Translations under genes and position numbers: made by a program
NCBI GenBank assembly: GCA_013813135.1
Contig: JACCSF010000107.1
Span: forward strand, 1-19,985
Direction: 5' to 3'
Source of the DNA: Thermoleophilaceae bacterium
GTDB taxonomy: Bacteria; Actinomycetota; Thermoleophilia; Solirubrobacterales; Thermoleophilaceae
Length of the DNA: 19,985 nucleotides
Shown here: in pieces, positions 5,518-12,752 of the stretch
Numbering within the stretch: the stretch's first letter is position 1
Layout of the letters: every line of letters begins with the position of its first letter
The notes under the pieces: generated by a model
Told to the model about the DNA's origin: nothing
Database searches by the model: none
What the model saw: the letters and a program-made list of their open reading frames with translations, nothing else

Positions 5518-6149
5518 TCCGCGTCCTGATCGCCGACGACCACGGCATCGTCCGCTCCGGCCTGCGCATGCTGATCGACCGCCAGCTCGACATGGAGGTC
5601 GTGGCCGAGGCGGACGACGGAGTCACCGCGCTCGAGTCGACTCAGGCGCACCGCCCCGACGTGGCGGTCCTCGATGTGTCGATGCCGCGCATGACTGGCC
5701 TCCAGGCCGCGCGCGAGATCCGCTCGCACGTGCCCGGAACGCGGGTGCTGCTGCTCTCGATGCACGACGACGAGCGCTACTTCCTGGAGGGGCTCGCGTC
5801 GGGGGCCTCGGGCTACGTGCTCAAGCGCGCGGCTGACACGGACCTGATCGGGGCCGTGCGCGAGGTCGCGGGCGGGCGGACCTTCCTCTCGAGCGACGGT
5901 CAGCGCGACCTGAGGGACGAGTGGCTCGAGGGCGGCCGGGCCGAGCCCGATGATCCGCTCACTCCGCGCGAGCTCGAGGTGGTCAAGCTGATCGCCGAGG
6001 CGCACACGAACCGCCAGATCGCGGAGACGCTCAAGCTGTCCGAGAAGACCGTCGAGTCGCACCGCGCCAACGTGCTCTCGAAGCTCGAGATGCGCGACCG
6101 AGTCGAGCTTGTGCGCTACGCGATCCGGCGCGGGCTGGTCGAGCCCTAG
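5514..6149 (+). CDS. NarL/FixJ-family response regulator
   Basis: The 211-residue protein has an N-terminal receiver domain with the acidic pair D8/D9, phosphoacceptor D54 (AVLDVSMP), and K104. A LuxR-type helix-turn-helix occupies about 147-205, with LTPRELEVVKLIAEAHTNRQ and the recognition helix SEKTVESHRANVLSKL. Such regulators dimerise on phosphorylation and bind DNA. The GTG start overlaps the stop of the kinase gene, so the kinase is its almost certain partner. Target genes cannot be inferred; the SCO1-like gene downstream has its own promoter box and is not clearly in the operon. Confidence 0.93.
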   Translation: MIRVLIADDHGIVRSGLRMLIDRQLDMEVVAEADDGVTALESTQAHRPDVAVLDVSMPRMTGLQAAREIRSHVPGTRVLLLSMHDDERYFLEGLASGASGYVLKRAADTDLIGAVREVAGGRTFLSSDGQRDLRDEWLEGGRAEPDDPLTPRELEVVKLIAEAHTNRQIAETLKLSEKTVESHRANVLSKLEMRDRVELVRYAIRRGLVEP

Positions 6150-6212
6150 CGCGCGAGGCAGGTCGAGGTGCCGTGCGCCGGCAGCGCGCCGGACTCGGCG
6201 GCGCGCAGGCTC

Positions 6213-6218
6213 TAGCCT
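6213..6218 (+). promoter_or_regulatory. TAGCCT -10-like box for the SCO1-like gene (leaderless)
   Basis: TAGCCT lies 7 nt before the GTG at 6226, and it decides this start over an upstream ATG in the same frame at 6109. A small GC-rich hairpin (CCGGC/GCCGG, 6178-6192) precedes it and might end the regulator transcript. Confidence 0.5.
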
Positions 6219-6225
6219 GACCCTC

Positions 6226-6825
6226 GTGCACGCGCGCGTTCTCATCGCGCTCTTCCTGGTGGCGGTCTTCGCGCTCGGCGCCGTGGTGCTCGCGGCCGAC
6301 TCTCACGATGAGGCTGAGCTCCCCGGCTCGGGCACCAGCTTCGAGGGAGCGGTCATGCCCGCGGGCGTGCGGGCGCCCGACTTCACGCTGCGCGACCAGG
6401 ACGGCGGGCAGGTGTCCATGCGCGACCTCCGCGGCCAGCCGGTGATCGTCACGTTCCTCTACACGACCTGCGACGACACCTGCCCGGCCCAGGCGCAGAC
6501 GGTGCGCGGCGCCCTCGACGACCTGGGCAGGGACATCCCCGCGCTGGCGATCGCGGTGGACCCCCCGCGCGACACCCCCGACCGCGCGCGCGTGTTCCTC
6601 GCGAAGCAGCGCGCGCTCGGCCGGATCGACTTCGTGCTGGGCAGCCGGACCGAGCTGCGGCCGCTCTGGAAGGGCTTCTTCATCCGCCCGCAGTCAGTTG
6701 CCGAGGGGCACCAGGCCCGTTTCACGCTGGTCGACAAGCGCGGCTTCCAGCGGATCGGCTTCCCCGGCGACCAGGCCACGCCGGAGACGCTGGCACACGA
6801 CATCAGGCTCCTGCAGGCGGAGTGA
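6226..6825 (+). CDS. SCO1/SenC/PrrC-family thioredoxin-fold protein
   Basis: The 199-residue protein has an N-terminal hydrophobic segment at about 4-23 (RVLIALFLVAVFALGAVVLA), a membrane anchor or uncleaved signal, then the SCO domain: APDFTLRDQDGGQVSMRDL, the CxxxC copper or redox motif TCDDTCP with C82 and C86, VDPPRDTPD, and the conserved histidine H162 before FTLVDKRG. SCO1 proteins deliver copper to the CuA site of cytochrome c oxidase or act as thiol reductases in the cell envelope. No oxidase genes are nearby, so a general thiol/copper role cannot be excluded. The frame is open further upstream to 6109, but those codons overlap the response regulator and are not SCO-like. Confidence 0.88.
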   Translation: MHARVLIALFLVAVFALGAVVLAADSHDEAELPGSGTSFEGAVMPAGVRAPDFTLRDQDGGQVSMRDLRGQPVIVTFLYTTCDDTCPAQAQTVRGALDDLGRDIPALAIAVDPPRDTPDRARVFLAKQRALGRIDFVLGSRTELRPLWKGFFIRPQSVAEGHQARFTLVDKRGFQRIGFPGDQATPETLAHDIRLLQAE

Positions 6826-6860
6826 GCCGAAGGCCCGTCAGGCTTCTCCGACCACCCGAG

Positions 6861-6866
6861 TAGGAT
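6861..6866 (+). promoter_or_regulatory. TAGGAT -10-like box for the Rrf2-suf operon
   Basis: TAGGAT lies 8 nt before a GTG at 6875 and 11 nt before the ATG at 6878. It is the most likely promoter of the whole Rrf2-sufCDSU operon. I could not identify an IscR-type palindrome near it. Confidence 0.4.
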
Positions 6867-6877
6867 TTGCGGTTGTG

Positions 6878-7345
6878 ATGTTCTCGACCAAAGCCGAGTA
6901 CGGCATTCGCGTGATGGCGCACCTTGCTCGTCACGCCGACGGGGCCGAGGGCGGCGCGGCCGCCAATGGCCCGATCAGCCTTGGCTCGATCGCGGACGCC
7001 GAGGGGCTGCCGCTCGCCTACCTCGAGCACCTCGTGCAGCGGCTGCGCAAGGCGCAGCTGGTCGAGTCGCGCCGCGGCGCGCACGGCGGCTACACGCTCG
7101 CGCGTCCGGCGGCGGACATCACGATGGCCGAGGTGGTGGCCGCGCTCGAGGGCAACATCGCTCCGATCGAGTGCATCACCGCCGACGCCGACGGCGTGCT
7201 CACCTGCGCCCGCGAGGGCGCCGAGCCCTGCTCAACCAAGCTTCTGTGGACCCGAGTCCAGGGGTCCATCGTCCGAACCCTGAACGAGATGACGCTGGAC
7301 GACCTGGTCCAGCCCTTGAGGAAGAAGGAACACGTAACCGCATGA
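6878..7345 (+). CDS. Rrf2-family (IscR-like) regulator with three cysteines
   Basis: The 155-residue protein starts MFSTKAEYGIRVMAHLARH, the classic Rrf2 N-terminus, followed by a winged helix with a recognition region near LPLAYLEHLVQRLRKAQLVESRRGAHGG (about residues 45-72). Three cysteines, C99, C110 and C118, lie in the region where IscR, NsrR and RirA bind an Fe-S cluster, although the spacing (10 and 7 residues between) is wider than in IscR. As first gene of the suf operon it probably senses cluster status and represses or activates the operon and itself. Its stop overlaps the sufC ATG (ATGA). A GTG at 6875 is an alternative start. Actinobacteria often carry an ArsR-like SufR at this place, so an Rrf2 here is notable. 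Confidence 0.9.
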   Translation: MFSTKAEYGIRVMAHLARHADGAEGGAAANGPISLGSIADAEGLPLAYLEHLVQRLRKAQLVESRRGAHGGYTLARPAADITMAEVVAALEGNIAPIECITADADGVLTCAREGAEPCSTKLLWTRVQGSIVRTLNEMTLDDLVQPLRKKEHVTA

Positions 7346-8094
7346 CGCTCGAGATCCAGAACCTGCACGTCCGCACCGAGGACCGCGAGATCCTCCACGG
7401 CGTCGACCTGACCGTGAAGCGGGGCGAGACGCACGCCCTGATGGGCCCGAACGGCTCTGGCAAGTCCACGCTCGCCAACACGCTGATGGGCAATCCCACC
7501 TACGAGGTCACCGAGGGTCGCGTACTGCTCGACGGCGAGGACCTCACCGAGGCCGATCCCGACGAGCGCGCCCGCGCGGGTCTCTTCCTGGCATTCCAGT
7601 ACCCGGCCACGATCCCCGGCGTGTCGGTGGCCAACTTCCTGCGCATGGCGGTCAACGCCGGGCGCGAGGAGCCGATCAAGGTCAAGGAGTTCGGCGTGCT
7701 GCTGCGCAAGAACGTCGACCTGCTCAAGATCACCGGCGACTTCACCAAGCGCTACCTCAACGAGGGCTTCTCGGGCGGCGAGAAGAAACGCGCGGAGATT
7801 CTCCAGCTGGCCATGCTCCAGCCCGCCTTCGCGGTGCTCGACGAGACCGACTCGGGGCTCGACATCGACGCCCTGCGGGTCGTCTCGGACGGCGTGAACG
7901 CCATGCGCGGCGACGAGCGCGGCTTCCTGATCATCACGCACTACACGCGCATCCTCGGCTACGTGCGCCCCGACTTCGTGCACATCATGCTCGACGGCCG
8001 CATCGTCCGCGAGGGCGGCGCCGAGCTGGCCGACGAGCTCGAGGAGAAGGGCTACGAGTTCGTGCGCGAGGAGGTGGCCGGGAGTGCCGGCTAG
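7342..8094 (+). CDS. sufC: Fe-S cluster assembly ATPase SufC
   Basis: The 250-residue ABC-type ATPase has Walker A GPNGSGKST (35-43), the Q-loop region LAFQYPATIPGVS, the signature FSGGEKKR, Walker B FAVLDETDSGLD and the H-loop ITHYTR, all in the forms specific to SufC. SufC is cytosolic and not part of a transporter; it powers conformational change in the SufBCD scaffold. Start ATG at 7342 overlaps the Rrf2 stop, with a purine-rich AGAAGGAA upstream. The end overlaps the sufD start by 11 nt. Its usual partner sufB is not adjacent but is encoded at 12753. Confidence 0.96.
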   Translation: MTLEIQNLHVRTEDREILHGVDLTVKRGETHALMGPNGSGKSTLANTLMGNPTYEVTEGRVLLDGEDLTEADPDERARAGLFLAFQYPATIPGVSVANFLRMAVNAGREEPIKVKEFGVLLRKNVDLLKITGDFTKRYLNEGFSGGEKKRAEILQLAMLQPAFAVLDETDSGLDIDALRVVSDGVNAMRGDERGFLIITHYTRILGYVRPDFVHIMLDGRIVREGGAELADELEEKGYEFVREEVAGSAG

Positions 8095-9370
8095 CCGTGA
8101 TTCAGTCGGTGCGCTGGTGGAGGAGCGCCGCAAGGCCGCCCTAGAGGCATACGAGGCGGAGCCGGTGCCGACCTGGCGCCGCTCGGGGTTCTGGACAACC
8201 ACGCTGCGCGGCCTCGACCTCGACGCGCTCGAGCCGAAGCGCTACGACGAGGGCCTGCCTGAGCTCGACCTGGGCGACGAGGAGCACGCCGCGCTGATCG
8301 TGCAGTGCGGCGCGAACGTGGTCCACACGGACGTCGTGGACGAGCGCATCACCGTGATGCCGCTCGAGCAGGCGGTGGAGGAGCACGAGGAGCTGGTGCG
8401 CGAGTACTTCGCCAAGCGCCTCCCCCACGACGAGGGCAAGTTCGCGGCCGGCACGGCCGCGTTCTGGACCGGCGGCGTGTTCATCCACGTGCCGAAGAAC
8501 GTGCAGATCGAGAAGCCGATCCAGGTGGTCTGGCTGATCGACGAGCCCGGCACCGCCCAGTGGGCGCACACTCTGGCGATCGTCGGCGAGCACTCCGAGG
8601 TCAAGATCCGCGAGTTCTTCCGCGCCCCCGACTTCGAAGGACAGGCGCTGCACTCGGGCGCCTTCGAGCTATATGCGCTGCCGGGCGCGCAGGTGGATTT
8701 GGCCCACTACCAGGACTGGGGCCGCGGCGAGGTCTACGACCTCTCCACGCGCCGGGTCGAGATCCGCCGCGACGCGCGCGTGAAGTGGGTGCCGATCCAC
8801 CTCGGCGGGCGGCTCACCAAGCAGACGCTCGACATCATCACCGCCGAGGACGGGTCTGACATGAAGCACACCGGCATGTACTTCACCGAGCGCGACGAGC
8901 ACCTCGACCTCTTCACCACGGACAAGCACGAGGCCGGCCACACCACCGGCGACACCGTCTGGAAGGGCGTGCTCACCGGCGAGTCGCGCGCTTCCTACGA
9001 GGGCCTGATCCACATCCTGCCGAAGGCCCCAGAGGTCGACACCTACCTGCAGACCCACCAGATGCTGCTATCGCCGAGGGCGCGCGGGGATGCGATCCCG
9101 TCGCTGATCGTGGAGGTCGACAACGTCAAGGCCTCGCACGGCGGCACCGTCGGCGAGCTCGACGAGGAGCAGATCTTCTACATGATGAGCCGCGGCCTGC
9201 CGCGCGCCGAGGCCGTGCGCGTGCTGGTGGAGGGCTACTTCGAGGAGGTCGTGCAGCGCCTCGAGGACCCGGGCCTGGAGGAGCTCGTGCGGCGCCGCAT
9301 CGCGGAGAAGCTGAAGGGCGCCGAGGACCAGGTGCGCGAGTTCATCGGGGAGCGGGCGGAGGCGGTCTGA
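8084..9370 (+). CDS. sufD: Fe-S cluster assembly scaffold protein SufD
   Basis: The 428-residue protein has the SufB/SufD beta-helix core with typical stretches such as EHEELVREYFAKRLPHDEGKF, FWTGGVFIHVPKNVQIEKPI and the C-terminal VKASHGGTVGELDEEQIFYM. The conserved histidine equivalent to E. coli SufD H360 appears to be H352 in ASHGGT, while the cysteine two residues before it in E. coli is alanine here. SufD pairs with SufB to form the scaffold on which clusters are built, with SufC as ATPase. The GTG start at 8084 overlaps sufC; a later GTG at 8117 is possible. The TGA stop shares one base with the sufS ATG. Confidence 0.94.
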   Translation: MPASRDSVGALVEERRKAALEAYEAEPVPTWRRSGFWTTTLRGLDLDALEPKRYDEGLPELDLGDEEHAALIVQCGANVVHTDVVDERITVMPLEQAVEEHEELVREYFAKRLPHDEGKFAAGTAAFWTGGVFIHVPKNVQIEKPIQVVWLIDEPGTAQWAHTLAIVGEHSEVKIREFFRAPDFEGQALHSGAFELYALPGAQVDLAHYQDWGRGEVYDLSTRRVEIRRDARVKWVPIHLGGRLTKQTLDIITAEDGSDMKHTGMYFTERDEHLDLFTTDKHEAGHTTGDTVWKGVLTGESRASYEGLIHILPKAPEVDTYLQTHQMLLSPRARGDAIPSLIVEVDNVKASHGGTVGELDEEQIFYMMSRGLPRAEAVRVLVEGYFEEVVQRLEDPGLEELVRRRIAEKLKGAEDQVREFIGERAEAV

Positions 9371-10647
9371 TGGCCAGCGTCGCGGGAGGAACACCAAAGG
9401 CTCGCGCGCGCCGCGCGCCCGCCGTCCAGCCGTTCGCCGACGTGCGCGCCGACTTCCCGGTGCTGCAGCGCGAGATCAACGGGCACTCGCTGGTGTACCT
9501 CGACTCGGCCGCCAGCGCGCAGAAGCCGCGCCAGGTGATCGAGACGATGGAGCGCTTCTACTCGTACTCGTACGGCACCGTTCACCGCGGCGTCTACGAG
9601 CTCGGGCGCGAGGCCACCGAGCAGTTCGAGGGCGCGCGCGAGCGCATCGCCTCGTTCGTCGGCTGGGACCCCGCCTGCTCGATCTTCACCCGCAACGCCA
9701 CCGAGGCGATCAATTTGGTCGCCTACGCCTGGGGCCGCGACAACATCGGCGCCGGCGACGAGGTGCTCATCACCGAGATGGAGCACCACTCGAACATCGT
9801 GCCGTGGCAGCTGTTGTGCGAGGAGACCGGCGCGCGGTTGCGCTACCTGTCGGTCATCGACTCGGGCGAGCTGTCGCTCGACGAGCTCGACGAGGTGCTG
9901 GCCGAGGGGCGCGTGAAGCTCGTCGCCGTTGCGCACGTGTCGAATGTGCTCGGCACGATCAACCCGGTCGGGGAGATCGTGAAGCGCGCCCGCGCGGCGG
10001 GGGCGGTCACGCTGGTCGACGGGGCGCAGGCGGTGCCGCAGATGCCGGTCGACCTCGGCGCGATCGACGCGGACTTCTACGCCTGGACGGGCCACAAGGC
10101 GCTCGGCCCGGCGACCGGGCTGCTGCACGGACGGCGCGAGCTGCTGCAGGAGATGCGGCCGTTCCTCGGCGGCGGCCACATGATCTCGCGCGTCGAGCGC
10201 GACCACTCCACCTGGAACGAGCTGCCCTGGAAGTTCGAGGCGGGCACGAACGCGATCGCCGAGGCGATCGGGCTGGGCGCCGCGATCGACTACCTGGCGC
10301 GGATCGGCATGGACCGAGTGCGCGAGCACGAGCGCGAGCTGGCGGCTTACGCGCTGGAGCGCCTACCCGAGGTGGAAGGGCTGACTCTCTACGGGCCCGA
10401 CGGTGCCGACGGGCGCGGCGGCGTGGTGCCGTTCACGATCGAGGGGATGCACCCCCACGACATCGCCGAGCTGTGCGACCGCGAGGCCGTCTGCGTCCGC
10501 GCCGGCCACCACTGCGCGCAGCCGCTGATGCGCTGCCTCGGGGTGGGCGCCACGGCGCGCGCGTCGTTCCACGTCTACAACGTGCGCGAGGACGTGGACC
10601 GGCTGGTGCACGCGCTCGGCGCGGCGCGGGAGGTGTTCGAGCTTTGA
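9370..10647 (+). CDS. sufS: Cysteine desulfurase SufS
   Basis: The 425-residue PLP enzyme is a group II cysteine desulfurase. Visible features are LDSAASAQKPRQVI near 44-57, TVHRGVYELG, the PLP-stacking histidine in EMEHHSNIVPWQ, the PLP lysine K243 in WTGHKALGP, and the persulfide cysteine C382 in RAGHHCAQPLM, in the short loop typical of SufS. It removes sulfur from cysteine to give alanine and an enzyme-bound persulfide, which it passes to SufU. The histidine before C382 is where SufS takes over a zinc ligand from SufU in characterised pairs. A basic N-terminal extension of about 18 residues precedes the conserved part. The stop overlaps the sufU start. Confidence 0.96.
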   Translation: MASVAGGTPKARARRAPAVQPFADVRADFPVLQREINGHSLVYLDSAASAQKPRQVIETMERFYSYSYGTVHRGVYELGREATEQFEGARERIASFVGWDPACSIFTRNATEAINLVAYAWGRDNIGAGDEVLITEMEHHSNIVPWQLLCEETGARLRYLSVIDSGELSLDELDEVLAEGRVKLVAVAHVSNVLGTINPVGEIVKRARAAGAVTLVDGAQAVPQMPVDLGAIDADFYAWTGHKALGPATGLLHGRRELLQEMRPFLGGGHMISRVERDHSTWNELPWKFEAGTNAIAEAIGLGAAIDYLARIGMDRVREHERELAAYALERLPEVEGLTLYGPDGADGRGGVVPFTIEGMHPHDIAELCDREAVCVRAGHHCAQPLMRCLGVGATARASFHVYNVREDVDRLVHALGAAREVFEL

Positions 10648-11027
10648 CGGACGCCCTCTACCGCGACTACATCCTCGACCACTACAAGAACCCGCGGAAC
10701 TTCGGCGAGCTCCAGCCGCACGACCTCGAATTCCACGACCACAACCCGCTCTGCGGGGACGAGCTGGGCGTGCACATCGTCGTCGAGGACGGCAAGGTCG
10801 CCGGGCTGCGCTTCCACGGGCACGGCTGCGCGATCTCCCAGGCGACCGCCTCGATCACCTCGGAGGAGCTGGTCGGCATGCCGGTCGAGGAAGTCAGCAG
10901 GCTCGGCGCCGACTGGGTGATCGAGCAGCTCGGGATCGAGATCTCCCCCACGCGCCGCAAGTGCGCGCTGCTCAGCCTCAAGGTGATGCGCGGCGCGACG
11001 ACGGGCGACCCGTCCTGGCCCGAGTAG
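10644..11027 (+). CDS. sufU: SufU-type zinc sulfurtransferase, compact form
   Basis: The 127-residue protein has the SufU/IscU fold: LYRDYILDHYKNPRNFG at the start, then zinc ligands C37 and D39 (NPLCGDE), C62 (GHGCAIS) and C107 (RRKCALL). SufU accepts the persulfide from SufS and relays it to SufB. Canonical SufU has about 62 residues between its second and third cysteine (C66 and C128 in Bacillus subtilis); here there are 45, so the usual SufU insertion is nearly absent. Yet the residue before C107 is Lys, not the His of IscU, so it remains SufU-like. The TTG start at 10644 overlaps the sufS stop (TTGA), and homology starts directly there; no better start exists. Confidence 0.88.
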   Translation: MTDALYRDYILDHYKNPRNFGELQPHDLEFHDHNPLCGDELGVHIVVEDGKVAGLRFHGHGCAISQATASITSEELVGMPVEEVSRLGADWVIEQLGIEISPTRRKCALLSLKVMRGATTGDPSWPE

Positions 11028-11031
11028 GCAG

Positions 11032-11051
11032 CCGGGGGCTCACGCCCCCGG
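11032..11051. terminator. Bidirectional hairpin between sufU and the thioredoxin-fold gene
   Basis: CCGGGGGC and GCCCCCGG form a perfect 8-bp stem with a TCAC loop, 4 nt after the sufU stop and between two convergent genes. There is no T-run. Hairpins of this GGGGGC-loop-GCCCCC type are frequent after genes in GC-rich actinobacteria. A weaker second stem CCCGCT (11055-11060) with AGCGGG (11087-11092) follows. Confidence 0.6.
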
Positions 11052-11092
11052 ACCCCCGCTGGAGATTGGCTTCGCGCCCGGGCCCGAGCGGG

Positions 11093-11380
11093 CTAGCCGG
11101 CGCCCGACGCGGGGTTCGCGCGCGCCCATTCCACGATCCGCTTCGAGTCCTGGATCACCTCGCCGTCGTCGGTCACGAGCACCGGAACGATGTTCTGGCC
11201 GGTGAGCTCGCGTACCTCCTTGCGAGTCGGGTTGAGCGCGCTGCCGAGCACGCCGAGACCGTAGACCTTCTTCAGCTCCGGGTCCCAGCCGGCGTCCTTG
11301 AGCGCCTCGTAGGCGTTGTGGCAGGGGTGCCCGCCGGGGCGCGGCGTCTGAAAGGTCCCCCAGCAGATGTAGAGCTTCAT
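11093..11380 (-). CDS. Small thioredoxin-fold protein (GST N-terminal/glutaredoxin-like)
   Basis: The 95-residue protein has a beta strand start MKLYIC, then TPRPGGHPC with C20 at the beginning of the first helix, a cis-proline motif IVPVL at 64-68, and VIQDSKRIVEWA, the pattern of glutathione S-transferase N-terminal domains that bind a thiol. The classic CxxC of glutaredoxin is absent: cysteines are at 6 and 20 only. The family occurs widely in actinobacteria, with unknown substrate; a mycothiol or other thiol partner is plausible because these organisms usually lack glutathione. Its ATG overlaps the last codon (TGA) of the broken hexosaminidase gene upstream, so both once formed one transcript. 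It lies inside the split suf locus, which may or may not be meaningful. Confidence 0.75.
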   Translation of the reverse strand: MKLYICWGTFQTPRPGGHPCHNAYEALKDAGWDPELKKVYGLGVLGSALNPTRKEVRELTGQNIVPVLVTDDGEVIQDSKRIVEWARANPASGAG

Positions 11381-12671
11381 GGGCGGACCTTATTCCACAG
11401 CGCCAGGAAGCCCGCGTACGTGCGCGCGAGCGGTCGCGAGCCCCAGGTCTTCTGAGCCAGCACCCGCAGGCGCGGCGCGATCCCGCGCGCGATCGCGGCC
11501 GCGCTCTCGCCCCTCGGGTCGTCGTTCCACACGTGCAGCTCCGAGCCGAGGTTGCGCCGGCTGCCGGAGGCACTTTCAGGAACGGGCCCGAGGGCGTCGG
11601 CACGTTGAGCGCCAGCCCGCCGAAGCGGTTCACGTCCCATGACTCGTAGGCCACGCGCATCGACGGGTGCACCTGCCCCAGCGGCCCGACCACGTAGTAG
11701 GTGGGGAACCAGCCGGCGTTCAGGATCCGGTGCCCGCGCGCGAGCAGTTCGCGCGGCGTCGGCCCGGCGTGGTGCCGAGGAAGGCGTCCGCTCCAGCGGT
11801 CAGTTCGTCCGCTCCCGCGTGCCAGTAGCGGCCGGGGAACAGCTGGAGGTACTCGAGGATCAGGTCGCGGCAGAAGCGCCGGGCGGCGGGGAGCGTGATG
11901 TCCAGCTTGTCCGCGTTCCGGACGCCCGCGCTGTCGGTGAGCTGGAGCTCCGGGTGGGCACCGAGCGCGGCCCGCAGATGCCCCGGCATGTCGATCTCAC
12001 CGATCACGCGGATGTGGTGCCGCCGCGCGAACTCGACGATGTCGCGCACCTGCCGCTTGGTGAGGTACGCCGAGAGACCGCCTCCGGGTGGCTCTCGCTC
12101 TCGATCCGGAAGCCCTCGTTGTCCGAGAAGTGCAGGTGCAGCTGGTTGAGCTTCAGGTAGGCGAGCTGTCTGATCTCCCGCTTGATCCACGCGGGGCTGA
12201 AGTAGCGGCGGCCGTTGTCGATCATCAGGCCGCGCTCGGGGTAGCGCGGCCGGTCGCGCCCCCATCCCGCCGGGATCGCACGACCCTGACGCAGCAGCTG
12301 GAGCACGGTGCGGCTGCCGTAGAAGACGCCGGCGGTCGTGCGCGCCTCGACCCGCAGCGCCGCGCCTATGTCCAGCCGATAGCCCTCCCGCCCGAGCGCG
12401 GGATCGCGTGAGCCGAGCCCGAGCTCGATGTCGCCCGGCCGCGGCACGTCGCCCGACACGACCGGGCGCCTCAGCTCGTGCCCGAAGAGAAGGCAAGCCC
12501 CTCCGAGGCGACAACGATGCGGCTGGAGGCCCGCAACTCGAAGGCCCCGGGCGCGCCGTGCCACTCGCGCAGCGCCGGGATCGTGAGCGGCCGCTCAGCC
12601 GCGCCGGCGGCGGGGACGACCGATATCAGGACCGCCCCGGCGAGCACGGCTGCGACGCGATTGGCCCGCAT
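11377..12671 (-). pseudogene. Broken GH20 beta-N-acetylhexosaminidase
   Basis: A GH20 protein can be followed across five reading-frame segments on the minus strand. 12671 to about 12484: signal peptide (MRANRVAAVLAGAVLISVV) and start of the GH20b domain. To about 12080: YPERGLMIDNGRRYFSP and LNQLHLHFSDNEGFRIESE. To about 11762: YLTKRQVRDIVEFARRHHIR, EIDMPGHL and the catalytic Asp-Glu pair in YWHAGADEL. To about 11575: ELLARGHRILNAGWFPTYYV and YESWDVNRFGG. To 11377: ELHVWNDDPRGE and QKTWGSRPLARTYAGFLALW. Each step changes frame in the same direction, as if one base were lost each time. Between the catalytic pair and ELLARGH a stretch of some 60-80 residues usual in the family is missing. The enzyme, which would release N-acetylglucosamine from chitin or murein fragments outside the cell, cannot be made as one chain. 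Confidence 0.8.
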
Positions 12672-12679
12672 CGCCCGCG

Positions 12680-12685
12680 ACCCTA
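12680..12685 (-). promoter_or_regulatory. TAGGGT -10-like box before the GH20 pseudogene
   Basis: On the minus strand TAGGGT lies 8 nt before the ATG at 12671, so the promoter pattern of the broken gene is still kept. It may still drive the small thioredoxin-fold gene downstream. Confidence 0.4.
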
Positions 12686-12738
12686 ATGCATACCCTCACA
12701 ATCCCGACTGGTGGAGTCAGAGGAGCCGCTTCGAGCGC

Positions 12739-12744
12739 TAGACT
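12739..12744 (+). promoter_or_regulatory. TAGACT -10-like box for sufB (leaderless)
   Basis: TAGACT lies 8 nt before the ATG at 12753 (5 nt before an in-frame GTG at 12750). It favours the start at 12753 over the longer frame beginning at 12711, and gives sufB a promoter separate from the suf operon. Confidence 0.5.
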
Positions 12745-12752
12745 CGTGGGTG

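Noticed and set aside
6109..6225. Upstream extension of the SCO1-like gene, to an ATG at 6109
   Set aside because: It overlaps the response regulator end and adds an Arg/Ala-rich stretch before a clean N-terminal membrane helix; the GTG at 6226 has the promoter box.
7090..8202. A 370-codon minus-strand frame across sufC
   Set aside because: Mirror frame of the well-supported sufC gene; no recognisable motif.
9235..10329. A 364-codon minus-strand frame across sufS
   Set aside because: Mirror frame of sufS; composition is low-complexity Arg/Ala/Val/Asp and no domain is visible.
12711..12752. Longer sufB start at 12711
   Set aside because: The added 14 residues are not SufB-like, and the TAGACT box lies inside them and points to 12753.
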